Origin: Acidobacteriota bacterium | GTDB taxonomy: Bacteria > Acidobacteriota > Blastocatellia > Pyrinomonadales > Pyrinomonadaceae | DNA length: 11,587 nt | Assembly: GCA_003222935.1 (NCBI GenBank) | Contig: QHXL01000122.1 | Coordinates: 1 to 11,587, forward strand | Direction: 5' to 3' | Shown: one piece after another, positions 1 to 7,921 of the stretch | Layout of the letters: the number at the start of each line of letters is the position of its first letter | How positions within the stretch are numbered: position 1 is the first letter of the stretch | Made by a program: the position numbers and the translations under genes | Notes under the pieces: generated by a model | What the model saw: the letters and a program-made list of their open reading frames with translations, nothing else | What the model was told of the DNA's origin: nothing | Databases searched by the model: none

Positions 1-12
1 GTTATCCAAAGA

Positions 13-609
13 TTACACCGAGTGGGCTGATTTATGTGTCGGCTTCTTCTTATATGCTTTACTGTCGTTCTTCAAGCGAAAGAAGATAAGGTAGCCACCC
101 CAAACAATCGCCAGCAACATTGCCAGCGCCGCGAGTGGACCGCCGAGAGTTCGGTTTATCCAGCTACTATTCAGCGAGCCAACGACGATCGGAAGAAGTG
201 CCACGACAGCAAGACCGTAGGTCCGAAAGATACGGGCCAACGAAAGCGATGTCTTTCGCACGATTGAAAACTTCGACGTTTCGCGTCCGTAAGTATGCTC
301 CTGGCTCTCCGGCTCGATCACGTAAGCCTCCAGGGGAATAATTGGAAGGCCAATGATCGTTACCCAACGCACGGCTTCGAACGTTCCATCACTCAGCGCC
401 CGGTAGTCGAGCAGCATTGTTCCGCATCCGTTGATAGAGTAGAACGACTTCCGCGGAGTAGTCAGTTCGCGCATCTTCGCCGTCGCTTTGTTAATTTCGT
501 CGATGCTGTGTTGGAGCTTGGCGGCGGCGAGAGATTCACCACACTGCTTGCATGCATCGTCAGCGGTTGTGTTTTGAACGTTGCAGGAAGGACAGTTGAT
601 CGTTTCCAT
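13..609 (-). CDS. Zinc-ribbon membrane protein of unknown function
   Basis: A 198-residue protein. The N-terminus is a four-cysteine zinc ribbon (CPSC at residues 6-9, CKQC at 20-23), followed by a polar, probably helical stretch (about 28-50). A middle block with the pattern NGCGT...DYR...DGTFEAVRW...LPIIPLEAY (residues 60-96) recalls a small domain seen in other unnamed zinc-ribbon membrane proteins; this is recognition from memory. Two hydrophobic segments (about 130-146 and 157-177) are probably transmembrane, and the tail is lysine-rich (KAYKKKP). The ATG start lies 9 nt after the stop of the secreted-protein gene upstream, so the two are probably cotranscribed. The cysteines suggest metal binding with the N-terminus in the cytoplasm. 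No catalytic motif is visible and I do not assign a function. Confidence 0.75.
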   Translation of the reverse strand: METINCPSCNVQNTTADDACKQCGESLAAAKLQHSIDEINKATAKMRELTTPRKSFYSINGCGTMLLDYRALSDGTFEAVRWVTIIGLPIIPLEAYVIEPESQEHTYGRETSKFSIVRKTSLSLARIFRTYGLAVVALLPIVVGSLNSSWINRTLGGPLAALAMLLAIVWGGYLIFFRLKNDSKAYKKKPTHKSAHSV

Positions 610-618
610 TTGGCGCGT

Positions 619-1167
619 TTAGTGTTTTTCAGTAAGGCAGGGTTTGGTTGCGGCTTCGTCCGCGAGTCGACGGGCCTCCTCGTTGGCATTTGGCCCGGGT
701 CTTATTCTGTCGGTGACACAGACCTCTTTGGACGTGATCTTTGTTACGACGAGATACGACGTTGTCTTCTCGGGGTGTTCGCTATCTTCGCTGGCGTTAT
801 AGCGGACGATTAGAGCTACTGGAGTGGTCTTATTCTTTTGCTTTACGACACGCCATTCTGCCTGTGGACCAAGGCTCGAAAATGCGGAGCTCACGGTACT
901 CCACAGTTCTAGTGAATGTTTAACTTTTTGCGGAGTGACAACCGTGATGTTCTGACGTAGATCGCCTTCTGCCACTAGCAGTGTGTAGCCGGCAGTTCCC
1001 GTACACCGTCCGAGATATTCTCCCGCTTCGGATACGTCCGATTTGAGAGTGCGACAATGTTTATCGTCGAGGTTTGTATAGACGCTTTGTCGTGTTTGGG
1101 CCGCTGCGGATTCAAGAGTCAACAGCCCGACCGTCAATACGAATAGGATGATTGTTCTGCGGGTCAA
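619..1167 (-). CDS. Secreted hypothetical protein with signal peptide
   Basis: A 182-residue protein that I do not recognise. It starts MTRR followed by a hydrophobic core (IILFVLTVGLL) and ends its leader at about SAAA-Q, a typical signal-peptidase I site near residue 24, so it is probably exported. The mature part has four cysteines (in DKHC, RCTG, EVCV and KPCL), which could make two disulfides outside the cytoplasm. The start is a TTG supported by a GAGG ribosome-binding site 9 nt upstream; no ATG lies nearby in frame. It sits 15 nt after the aldehyde dehydrogenase stop and 9 nt before the zinc-ribbon gene, so all three may form one leftward transcript. Being a conserved short exported protein with a membrane partner is inference; no enzyme motif is seen. 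Confidence 0.7.
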   Translation of the reverse strand: MTRRTIILFVLTVGLLTLESAAAQTRQSVYTNLDDKHCRTLKSDVSEAGEYLGRCTGTAGYTLLVAEGDLRQNITVVTPQKVKHSLELWSTVSSAFSSLGPQAEWRVVKQKNKTTPVALIVRYNASEDSEHPEKTTSYLVVTKITSKEVCVTDRIRPGPNANEEARRLADEAATKPCLTEKH

Positions 1168-1176
1168 GGAGTATAA

Positions 1177-1180
1177 CCTC
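1177..1180 (-). promoter_or_regulatory. Ribosome-binding site of the secreted-protein gene
   Basis: GAGG on the minus strand, 9 nt before a TTG codon at 1167-1165. It lies just after the aldehyde dehydrogenase stop and is the main reason for choosing the TTG start. Confidence 0.45.
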
Positions 1181-1182
1181 GC

Positions 1183-2618
1183 TTAGTAAAGATTTCCTTC
1201 GCGCTTTCTTCCAGTGTAATCGACGTAGACAACTTTGAGTTCGGTATAGAAATCCAGTGCCGTCGAACCCTGTTCGCGGTCGCCAATGCCTGTACCTTTT
1301 GTCCCGCCAAACGGAATGTGAGCTTCGCCGCCGGTCGTTGGTGAGTTGATGTGAGTCATTCCAGTTTCGATATCGTCAACGAAACGAAAGATGCGGCCCG
1401 CGTCGTTGCTGAAGATCGACGACGACAAACCATACTCGCAATCATTCGCGACCTGCATGGCTTCGTCGAAATCCTTCACGCGCAGTACCGATAAGACTGG
1501 CCCAAAGATTTCTTCCCGCGCGATGCGCATGTCTGGAGTGACATGGTCGAAAACGGTTGGTCGTACAAAATAGCCTTTGTCGAGTCCGTCACCGGTTGCG
1601 CGTGAACCACCACAAACCATCGTCGCGCCGTCTTCCTTGCCGATCTCAATGTACTCCAGGACTGTGTTGTATTGACTCTCGTCCACACTCGGCCCCATTT
1701 CAGTCTGCGGATCTGATCCGTCGCCAATACGCATCGACTCGGCCCGCGCGGCAATGCGTTTCACAAATTCATCCGCAACTTCATTCACAACCACGGCACG
1801 ACTCGTTGCCGTGCAGCGTTGACCTGACGAACCAAACGCACCCTGTGCGGTCGATTCCACGGCGAGATCCATATCCGCGTCTTCCAGGATCACGACTGGG
1901 TTCTTGCCGCCCATTTCGCACTGGACCTTGGCGCCACGTCGCGAAGCTTGTTCGTAAAGTCGAATACCAACACCGTTGGAGCCTGTAAACGAGATTGCTT
2001 TCACCGCGGGATGGTTGATGATCTCGTCTCCTGCCTCGGATCCGGATCCAATGATCAGGTTCAGGACTCCCGGTGGAATGCCGGCCTCCGCAAATATTTC
2101 AGTGATGCGAGTTGCTGTGCCTGGGGTAATTGTCGCCGGCTTAAAAACAACGGCGTTACCGGCTACGAGTGCTGGCGCGATTTTCCATACCGGGATAGCC
2201 ACTGGAAAATTCCATGGGGTCACAACCGCCACAACGCCCAAGGGCTGTTTGATCGTGTACGCAAAATTTAAGGGAAGTTCGGAAGGGATCGTCTCGCCAG
2301 TCAGACGTCTTGATTCACCAGCACAAAACTCGGCGACGTTTATGGAACGTTGCAATTCGCCACGTGACTCAGCGATTTGTGCTCTTCCATCAGACGAGCA
2401 GCCTTGCCGACTATTCGTCCACGCGTTGGAGCGGGCGTTGATCGCCACGCGCGGAAAGCTTCGGCGGCGGCCTCAACGGCTGCCCGAGCTTCTTCTCGTG
2501 TTGCCAGGGGAGTGTCGCCGATTATGTCGTCAGTATTGCCGGGATTGATATTTTGAACGGACTTTCCGGAGGTTGATTTAACCCACTTGCCGTTAATAAA
2601 GTTTTGATAAGTAGTCAT
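1183..2618 (-). pseudogene. Aldehyde dehydrogenase, broken by an internal deletion and frameshift
   Basis: An NAD(P)-dependent aldehyde dehydrogenase, closest in my reading to alpha-ketoglutaric semialdehyde (2,5-dioxovalerate) dehydrogenases. The first 81 residues read from the ATG at 2618 (QNFINGKW, NINPGNTDD, AFRAWRSTPAP). They then run into a stop after about 11 foreign residues. The rest continues in another frame from about 2373 (AESRGELQRS) to the stop at 1183. That part keeps the family motifs: PWNFP, the cofactor lysine in FKPA, the FTGSNGVG loop, the active-site glutamate in EMGGKN, the catalytic cysteine in SGQRCTATSR, EIFGPVLSV, and the C-terminal YTELKVVYVDYTGR. At the junction (about 2374-2375) the family normally has some 15 more residues, so about 43 nt appear to be missing. 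No full-length enzyme can be made unless the lesion is a sequence error. It diverges from the also-broken acyl-CoA synthetase. Confidence 0.85.
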
Positions 2619-2674
2619 GGATAATTCACCGTGCTAAAAGCTGCGATCTTTTCTTTGCCTTTCGAGCGGGCGTA

Positions 2675-2683
2675 AATATACCA
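2675..2683 (-). promoter_or_regulatory. Possible extended -10 promoter for the aldehyde dehydrogenase
   Basis: On the minus strand TGGTATATT forms an extended -10 (TG-n-TATATT) about 57 nt before the ATG. No clear -35 is seen, so this is only a candidate. Confidence 0.3.
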
Positions 2684-2773
2684 GTCAGTACCGTAACGCG
2701 GTAGCGGCGGGTTGCTTTGGTCTGTGTTAGTTCATTGCTATTAAGACATCTTTGAAAGTCACTTGCGAGTGTT

Positions 2774-2787
2774 GTAGCGTATGCTAC
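2774..2787. promoter_or_regulatory. Small palindrome upstream of the acyl-CoA synthetase
   Basis: GTAGC-GTAT-GCTAC is a perfect 5-bp inverted repeat in the 193-nt gap between two divergent genes, 24 nt before the synthetase start. It could be an operator half-site pair or chance. A TTGAAA lies at 2752-2757, but no matching -10 is convincing. Confidence 0.2.
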
Positions 2788-2799
2788 TTTTCGAGAGGC

Positions 2800-2803
2800 G
2801 GAG
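2800..2803 (+). promoter_or_regulatory. Ribosome-binding site of the acyl-CoA synthetase
   Basis: GGAG within GAGGCGGAG, 8 nt before a TTG codon at 2812. An in-frame TAG immediately precedes that TTG, and the first in-frame ATG lies deep in the conserved domain, so the TTG is the likely start. Confidence 0.5.
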
Positions 2804-2811
2804 AACGATAG

Positions 2812-4273
2812 TTGAACCAATTGCGAAACATTTCTGAGTTGTTGAGCACACGAGTCGAGGAACAACCCGACAAGCACTTTCTTTTTTCTCAATCAGATGG
2901 GCGACAGTTTACTTATCACGAATTTGCCGAAGCAGTGAACCGAACGTCGGCGCTCTTATCGTCGAAGGGAATTGAAAAAGGCGACGTTGTCAGCCTGATG
3001 CTGCCGAATAGCGTCGAATATGTTATCGCCTATTTCGCGTGCTGGCAGCTCGGTGCTTTGGCTGGACCAATAAACTCTTTGCTGAAAGCCCAGGAGCTTG
3101 TCTACGTCATTTCCAACTCCGAAGCGAAAGCTTTATTAGTTAATTCGGAGTTTCTGCCAATAATCGCCCCACTTCGCAAACAGCTTCCTTCACTGGAAGC
3201 GGTTATCCCTTTCGACGACGAAGCGGACGCAACCAGAGATGCTGACGTAGACGCTCTGAAAGTCGGCGAAACCTCGTTAGACGACCCAGCAATCATCATT
3301 TACACGTCGGGTACAACCGGAAAACCAAAAGGTTGCTTGTTGACTCACGGTAACCTCCTCGCGAACGCAAGGCAGATCAGCGATTGGTTGGGATTCGGAC
3401 CCGACGATCGTTTGCTAACCATGATGCCATTGTTTCACATGAATGCTGTGTCAGTGACAACCATGTCAGCGCTCTATGCCGGCTGCTCGAGTGTGGTAAG
3501 TCAAAAGTTTTCGGCGTCCCGTTTTTGGCAAATCATCTCTGATTACCAGATCACTTCATTCGGTTCAGTCGCGACGATGTTGTCTATGTTGTTGTCGACT
3601 TATCCCGAGGGCGTGCCTGAAGGACTGAACACAAATCAACTTCGCTTCGCAATGTGTGGCTCTGCTCCTGTACCGGCGGAAACTATCAGGCGCTTTGAAG
3701 AGACGTTTCATTGTCTGGTCATTGAAGGTTATGGATTGTCCGAATCCACCTGTCGTTCTACATTTAACCCGCCGGACAAGCGACGGCGTGCCGGTTCCTG
3801 TGGTCTGCCAATTGGAAATGAGATGCGGGTTGTCGACGACGACGATAAAGAAGTACCAGATGGAGCTCTCGGTGAAATTGTGCTCCGTGGTGAGAACATT
3901 CTAAAGGGTTACTACAAGAACCCCGAGGCTAATGCGACCGCCTTTCGTGGCGGTTGGTTTCACACGGGCGACATTGGTTATCGCGACGCAGATGGCTTCT
4001 ACTTCATTGTCGATCGCAAGTCGGACATGATTATTCGCGGCGGAGAAAATATTTATCCACGGGAAATAGACGAAGTGCTCTATCAACATCCGGCGATTTC
4101 AGCAGCAGCCGTCGTTACGAGAGGGAAGTGAAGCGAGTGAAGATGAAGTGATCGAGTTTTGCAAAGGGCGTCTTGCCGATTACAAGTGTCCGAAGACGAT
4201 TCGCTTTGTAAAGGATATTCCGAAAGGGCCTACAGGTAAGCTTTTGAAACGCGAGTTGGCCAAGTTGATCTAG
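2812..4273 (+). pseudogene. Acyl-CoA synthetase (AMP-binding family), broken near the C-terminus
   Basis: A member of the adenylate-forming ANL superfamily that would activate a carboxylic acid with ATP and join it to CoA. The first 435 residues carry the classic motifs: IIIYTSGTTGKPKG (P-loop, 161-174), GYGLSEST (307-313), GWFHTGDIGY (381-390) and DRKSDMIIRGGENIYP (401-416). After AAAVV (residue 435) the frame ends at a TGA (4129-4131). The real C-terminus continues one base over, from about 4118 to the TAG at 4271-4273. It includes REGSEASEDEVIEF, DYKCPK and PTGKLLKREL with the catalytic A10 lysine. About 17 residues normally lie between these parts (GVPDE...FVVL), so about 50 nt seem deleted. 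A product ending at 4131 would lack the C-terminal subdomain lysine needed for adenylation. The acyl substrate cannot be read from the sequence. Confidence 0.87.
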
Positions 4274-5118
4274 CTTGTGCCCTCGAGCTTGGGCAGTGCG
4301 GCAACGCGTGCGTCTTTGAGTTTGTCTCTGAACCAGGCAACGGCCAGCCAGATACCACAGCCTACAACCATCACCAACGAGAACCATTTGCCATAAAGTC
4401 CGTCGGGCGAGAACTTCTCAGTTGCCTCATGGAGGAACTCACTGTTGGGTAGCAGCCCGGCTTCCGCAAACTCATGAAAGGTATAAATTGCAACCTGGAC
4501 CATGAAGAGCAGTAGAAAAACGCCAGTGACCTGGAAAAAGCGCCTCACATTTATCAGGTGACCAAAGCGTGCCCAGGCCCATGCAAGAGCACCAGCGGCA
4601 ACAAGTCCTAACACGGCGCCTTGAATAAGTTGTGGATCGCGAACCTGCATCAGCAGGAGTGCAGTTTCCATTCCCTCGCGAGTAATCATCAAAAAAGTAA
4701 ACAGAAAGACCGCTGCGATTGCTGCGAATCGCGAACTCTTCGACGACGCCACCGACAGGCGTTCGCGCATGTGTTGCTGAATCTTTGGTCCACTGCGCCA
4801 CATATGCACTACGAGAGTCCCTACCATGACAATCGCGACAACTCCCAGCACCGCTTCTCGCAGAGCTTCGTTTGCGAAGAACTGACTGATGTATCCACCG
4901 ATGGTCACTCCGAAAAGGGAAGTAACAGTTTGGTCGTCGATTCCTTTATTAAGGAGATAGGCCAGTCCGAGACTTGCTGAAACGGCCAGCAGAATTGCCG
5001 TGTAGACGGCAGGCGTGAGCCATTTCTGGTTGGCTTTCCTAAGGTAGGAAACGATTACGGCTACTAAAAGGAACGACTCAAATCCCTCGCGAAGTACGAT
5101 GATGAATGAATTAAACAT
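4270..5118 (-). CDS. FTR1/EfeU-family iron permease
   Basis: A 282-residue polytopic membrane protein of the FTR1 (OFeT) family, which moves iron across the cytoplasmic membrane. The two family hallmarks are present: REGFE at residues 10-14 in the first membrane segment and REGME at 147-151 in a later one, each an REXXE motif that binds iron. Several further hydrophobic segments (about 39-56, 87-105, 166-183, 198-213, 247-263) give a total near seven, as expected for the family. A conserved HEFAEAG lies at 215-221. Length is close to that of E. coli EfeU. I chose the ATG at 5118, since the first REXXE helix begins directly after it; a TTG 39 nt upstream is possible. No EfeO/EfeB partner is in the window. 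Its stop overlaps the stop of the convergent synthetase remnant. A good promoter and a dyad lie upstream. Confidence 0.9.
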   Translation of the reverse strand: MFNSFIIVLREGFESFLLVAVIVSYLRKANQKWLTPAVYTAILLAVSASLGLAYLLNKGIDDQTVTSLFGVTIGGYISQFFANEALREAVLGVVAIVMVGTLVVHMWRSGPKIQQHMRERLSVASSKSSRFAAIAAVFLFTFLMITREGMETALLLMQVRDPQLIQGAVLGLVAAGALAWAWARFGHLINVRRFFQVTGVFLLLFMVQVAIYTFHEFAEAGLLPNSEFLHEATEKFSPDGLYGKWFSLVMVVGCGIWLAVAWFRDKLKDARVAALPKLEGTS

Positions 5119-5185
5119 ACTTTTAAGTGCAAACCACGCAGTTAGAACTCGCGGCAAAATGGGAACATGAACAACCGCGGATCCG

Positions 5186-5215
5186 AGTATACCCTAAGTT
5201 GAAAACAGATTTCAA
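5186..5215 (-). promoter_or_regulatory. Sigma-70-like promoter of the iron permease gene
   Basis: On the minus strand TTGAAA (5215-5210), an 18-nt spacer and TATACT (5191-5186). Transcription would start near 5178, giving a leader of about 60 nt before the ATG at 5118. Confidence 0.5.
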
Positions 5216-5218
5216 TTT
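5196..5218. promoter_or_regulatory. Dyad overlapping the iron permease promoter
   Basis: A perfect inverted repeat TTGAAA-N5-TTTCAA (5199-5204 and 5210-5215), with two more matching pairs outside after one mismatch. It covers the -35 and part of the spacer, a common place for a repressor site. It does not match the classical Fur box, so the regulator is unknown. Confidence 0.35.
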
Positions 5219-5244
5219 CAGGCGAAGCTTGGGGCGGCTCTTTA

Positions 5245-5540
5245 GTTGGATAAGTCGTCTATGACCTCACGACAAGCTAAAAAGCAGCTTGCAAAAGTCA
5301 GGATCAGCGAAAAAAGAAATTGAATCTAGCGCAAGTTGGGAAGGGCGGTTTACCCCCGCTGGCCTGGCTAGACGAACCCCGATGTAGCTCTTTACTTAGG
5401 CCAGCGGGGGTAACCCGCCCTTCCCAACTTGCACAAAGTTCAGGTCCTTGTTTCTGCTGGTCCTGACTTATGCAAGAGGTTTTTAAGCGTGTCGTGATTC
5501 TGAATAACTATCTTGCAAGAGCCTCTAAAGCTTATCCGAC
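5245..5540. repeat. Fold-back repeat element of about 296 bp with long inverted arms
   Basis: This fills most of the gene-free stretch between the iron permease and the DUF3108 gene. The inner arms (5331-5365 and 5398-5432) are 35 bp long with one mismatch, around a 32-nt loop. The symmetry continues outward in blocks: 5288-5308 against 5456-5476 (19 of 21), the heptamer TCACGAC at 5267-5273 against 5491-5497, and the ends GTTGGATAAG at 5245-5254 against CTTATCCGAC at 5531-5540 (9 of 10). The two arms differ slightly in length because of small insertions in the right arm. There is no coding potential and no target-site duplication I can see. The form suggests a fold-back miniature element; a very long transcribed hairpin is the alternative reading. 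Confidence 0.65.
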
Positions 5541-5543
5541 AGG

Positions 5544-7094
5544 TTACTGAGTTGCGGTGGGGACGATGGCGAGGTCGGCGCGCAATAGGCCGAGTTCAGT
5601 CATGCAGGTGATTCGCAAGGGAAGACGCCGACGGTCATTACTAACCCACATTCGCAGCTGATACTTGTCAGCCTGCTGATCATCGGTGGTCAGGGAGATC
5701 GCGATGGCCGAGATCTTTTGGTTTCCAATCTCGATCGTCTCTCGCTTAAGCGAATTTACAAAGATGGTTTTTGGCTTACCTTCGACCAGCACGGAAATCG
5801 CATTTCTCTTTGTCTGGACGATATTAAAAGAGCGAATGACATAAAAGAGACTCAGGTAGTCGTGTGTGCCGACCGGAATCTCAATCCGTTTTCCTTTGTC
5901 GGTTGTTACAAGTCCCTTTACTTGATCGACCTGAAGGGTTTCATTCAAACGACGTTTACCTTCAGAAAGGTTCTGCACCGTGCGATAGGGAAGGAAGGTA
6001 ATTGGATCGACGTACGACTCAATCGTGTCGTTGGCAACAAACAGGCGAGCAGCGGCGCCGGTTGTTTGTGCGGTGACCGATAGACTCAAACCATCACGCT
6101 CAAAGTATCGGGAGCGTCCCCGCGCCTGAAATGTTGCCAGGCCGAGGGGAGTGTTACTCGTCCCGATGAAGACCTGATAGTTCAGTTGCTCGCCAATTGT
6201 AAAAGGCCAATCTGGATTATTGACTGGTTGAGCCGGAGTTGGTTGAGGCTTGGGCGTCGGTCTCGGCGTTGGTGTCGGAGTAGGCCTTGCAGCCGGATCC
6301 ACCGTGGCGATTGGCGCCGTGGCCGCCGTTGGTGGCTTTATGATTTCCGAGCCTGCTAATTCGACTTCTAACTTTCCTGTACTGACCTTGCCTGTAATCA
6401 AAACCGGTATATGACGCGCATCGTCTGTAAAGTGAACGCGTATGTCTTTAATTGGAGAATTTCCGCTTACTCGAACGTTTGCAACTACAGTGGTGAACGA
6501 TCCGCCGTTTGTTCTTATTACGTCTGTGCCGGTTACTTTGAATTCGACCCGATAATCCTGGCCCTCAGTTTTGATATTGATCAGGTACGTCGAACCCTGA
6601 GCGAGTGGCATCGCGCGAACTCGATAGAAAGCTGATAGGAAATCGTAAGTACCGGGAATCGACCTCTGCGACGCTTCGGCGCCTGTACCCTGACTCATAT
6701 CGACGGTTTGCTCCGCTTGCGTCGCTGAGTCGCGAACGACAACCTTGCTCTGGAAAGGAATGCCCGTCTCTGCGTCAACGTAGGTTGTGTATTCATTATT
6801 GATCGAGAAGAGAGCGACGTTTACGACACCTGTAGTTTGTGCATGCGCGCGGAGTTGAACTGTATCGTGTCCCTCGTACATGCCTCGCGCAACAACTTGC
6901 AGATCGACATACGCGATAGACGGAAAGTTTGAGAACGAAACGTTGTAAGTGAGATGTTCCCCGACCTTGTAGGGCGCCTGCGCGAAGGCAGTCGAGCTCG
7001 CGCCATTAGTTTCCTGGACAAAAACTGGAAATGAAAGCGAGAGAAAGAGGATGGGTAAACTGAAAATGAGCCGAAGTTTCAAACTGAGATTCAC
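5544..7094 (-). CDS. Exported protein with two DUF3108 domains
   Basis: A 516-residue protein. An N-terminal hydrophobic leader (about residues 8-27) ends before the first domain and suggests export to the periplasm. Two copies of the same fold follow: about 42-235 and 298-510. They share GE-L-Y-V near the start, an AQTTG (85-89 and 342-346), TYVD/SYVD, and GTYDFLSAFYRVR against GTHDYLSLFYVIR (148-160 and 409-421). These features match DUF3108, a family of unknown function. A low-complexity Pro/Thr linker (about 269-290, PTPTPTPRPTPKPQPTP) joins the domains. The start is a GTG, the only good candidate in frame; an overlapping ATG just upstream is in another frame and stops at once. It is read in the same direction as pyrD-pyrF, 88 nt after pyrF, so it may share their transcript. 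No catalytic residues can be named. Confidence 0.85.
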   Translation of the reverse strand: MNLSLKLRLIFSLPILFLSLSFPVFVQETNGASSTAFAQAPYKVGEHLTYNVSFSNFPSIAYVDLQVVARGMYEGHDTVQLRAHAQTTGVVNVALFSINNEYTTYVDAETGIPFQSKVVVRDSATQAEQTVDMSQGTGAEASQRSIPGTYDFLSAFYRVRAMPLAQGSTYLINIKTEGQDYRVEFKVTGTDVIRTNGGSFTTVVANVRVSGNSPIKDIRVHFTDDARHIPVLITGKVSTGKLEVELAGSEIIKPPTAATAPIATVDPAARPTPTPTPRPTPKPQPTPAQPVNNPDWPFTIGEQLNYQVFIGTSNTPLGLATFQARGRSRYFERDGLSLSVTAQTTGAAARLFVANDTIESYVDPITFLPYRTVQNLSEGKRRLNETLQVDQVKGLVTTDKGKRIEIPVGTHDYLSLFYVIRSFNIVQTKRNAISVLVEGKPKTIFVNSLKRETIEIGNQKISAIAISLTTDDQQADKYQLRMWVSNDRRRLPLRITCMTELGLLRADLAIVPTATQ

Positions 7095-7182
7095 CGTCGC
7101 ATGATAGTTTCAAATCAAAAACAGGGCAAATAGTAAGTCTTGCCTCAGTTTACACGTTCAACGAACCCTTTTGTTCCTCTCG

Positions 7183-7905
7183 TTACCCGCTGACCGCTTC
7201 CATTTCGGCAACGATGCTATTTGCTGCAGCTACCGGGTCCGCTGCTGAAGTTATCGGCCGCCCAATTACAAGGTAGTCAGCGCCGTCGCGAAGGGCGGCG
7301 GCTGGAGTGGCGACACGTTTTTGATCTTCATTCGCAGTCTCCGACGGTCTTATTCCCGGAGTGACGATAAGGAATCCTTCACGTGTGGTCGATCGGGTTG
7401 TCGCAGCTTCCCGGGGAGAAGCAACTACGCCGTCGACGCCAGCACTTTCAGCTAACTTTACTAATTTCGCAACACTCTCAGCTGGCGATGTGTTAACTCC
7501 AATTTCGGCGAGTGCCGCGGCGTCCATGCTGGTCAACACGCTGACTGCGACAATTTGTGAACGTTCTACACCTGCTCGCTCCGACACCTCGGCGACAGAA
7601 TCGACAGCTCGTTTCATCATCTCCGTACCGCCACTCGCATGGATGGTGAACAGTGAAACACCGAGTTCGGCCACAACTCGCGACGCCCCGGCAACTTGAT
7701 GTGGAATGTCGTGAAACTTGAGATCTAGAAAGACTTTGTTTCCAGCCTTGATAATCGCCTCGACTAATCGTGGACCAGCGAGTGTAAACAATTGCGAGCC
7801 GACCTTGAACATACCGGCGACGTCTTTCAAGTTACGAATCAGTACGTCAGCTTCGTCAATTGTTTGAACATCGAGCGCTACGATGAGTTTATCTTTCGCG
7901 GACAA
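7183..7905 (-). CDS. pyrF: Orotidine 5'-phosphate decarboxylase
   Basis: Catalyses the last step of UMP synthesis, decarboxylating OMP in the cytoplasm. The 240-residue length is normal for the bacterial enzyme. Visible motifs are IVALDV (8-13), FKVG (33-36), the catalytic DLKFHD with Asp61, Lys63 and Asp66, a phosphate-binding TPGIRP (182-187), and DYLVIGRPIT (210-219) whose arginine contacts the phosphate. The start is a TTG supported by AAGGAG 5 nt upstream; no ATG lies nearby in frame. It follows pyrD by 16 nt on the same strand, and its ribosome-binding site sits in that gap, so the two are almost certainly cotranscribed and probably coupled in translation. No defect is seen. Confidence 0.96.
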   Translation of the reverse strand: MSAKDKLIVALDVQTIDEADVLIRNLKDVAGMFKVGSQLFTLAGPRLVEAIIKAGNKVFLDLKFHDIPHQVAGASRVVAELGVSLFTIHASGGTEMMKRAVDSVAEVSERAGVERSQIVAVSVLTSMDAAALAEIGVNTSPAESVAKLVKLAESAGVDGVVASPREAATTRSTTREGFLIVTPGIRPSETANEDQKRVATPAAALRDGADYLVIGRPITSAADPVAAANSIVAEMEAVSG

Positions 7906-7910
7906 AGCTG

Positions 7911-7916
7911 CTCCTT
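7911..7916 (-). promoter_or_regulatory. Ribosome-binding site of pyrF
   Basis: AAGGAG on the minus strand, 5 nt before the TTG start at 7905. It lies in the 16-nt pyrD-pyrF gap and decides the TTG start. Confidence 0.7.
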
Positions 7917-7921
7917 CTCCG

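Noticed and set aside
295..813. A 172-residue open frame on the plus strand
   Set aside because: It spans two minus-strand genes that have a zinc ribbon and a signal peptide; the plus frame has no domain-like pattern.
1976..2548. A 190-residue open frame on the plus strand
   Set aside because: It is antisense to the conserved aldehyde dehydrogenase sequence and has no recognisable motifs; it is a shadow of the real gene.
4110..4135. Programmed frameshift rescuing the synthetase
   Set aside because: No slippery run is present and about 17 conserved residues are missing as well, so a simple shift would not restore the protein.
5163..5168. Tiny upstream open frame (8 codons) before the iron permease
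   Set aside because: It has no ribosome-binding site and no sign of selection; most likely chance.
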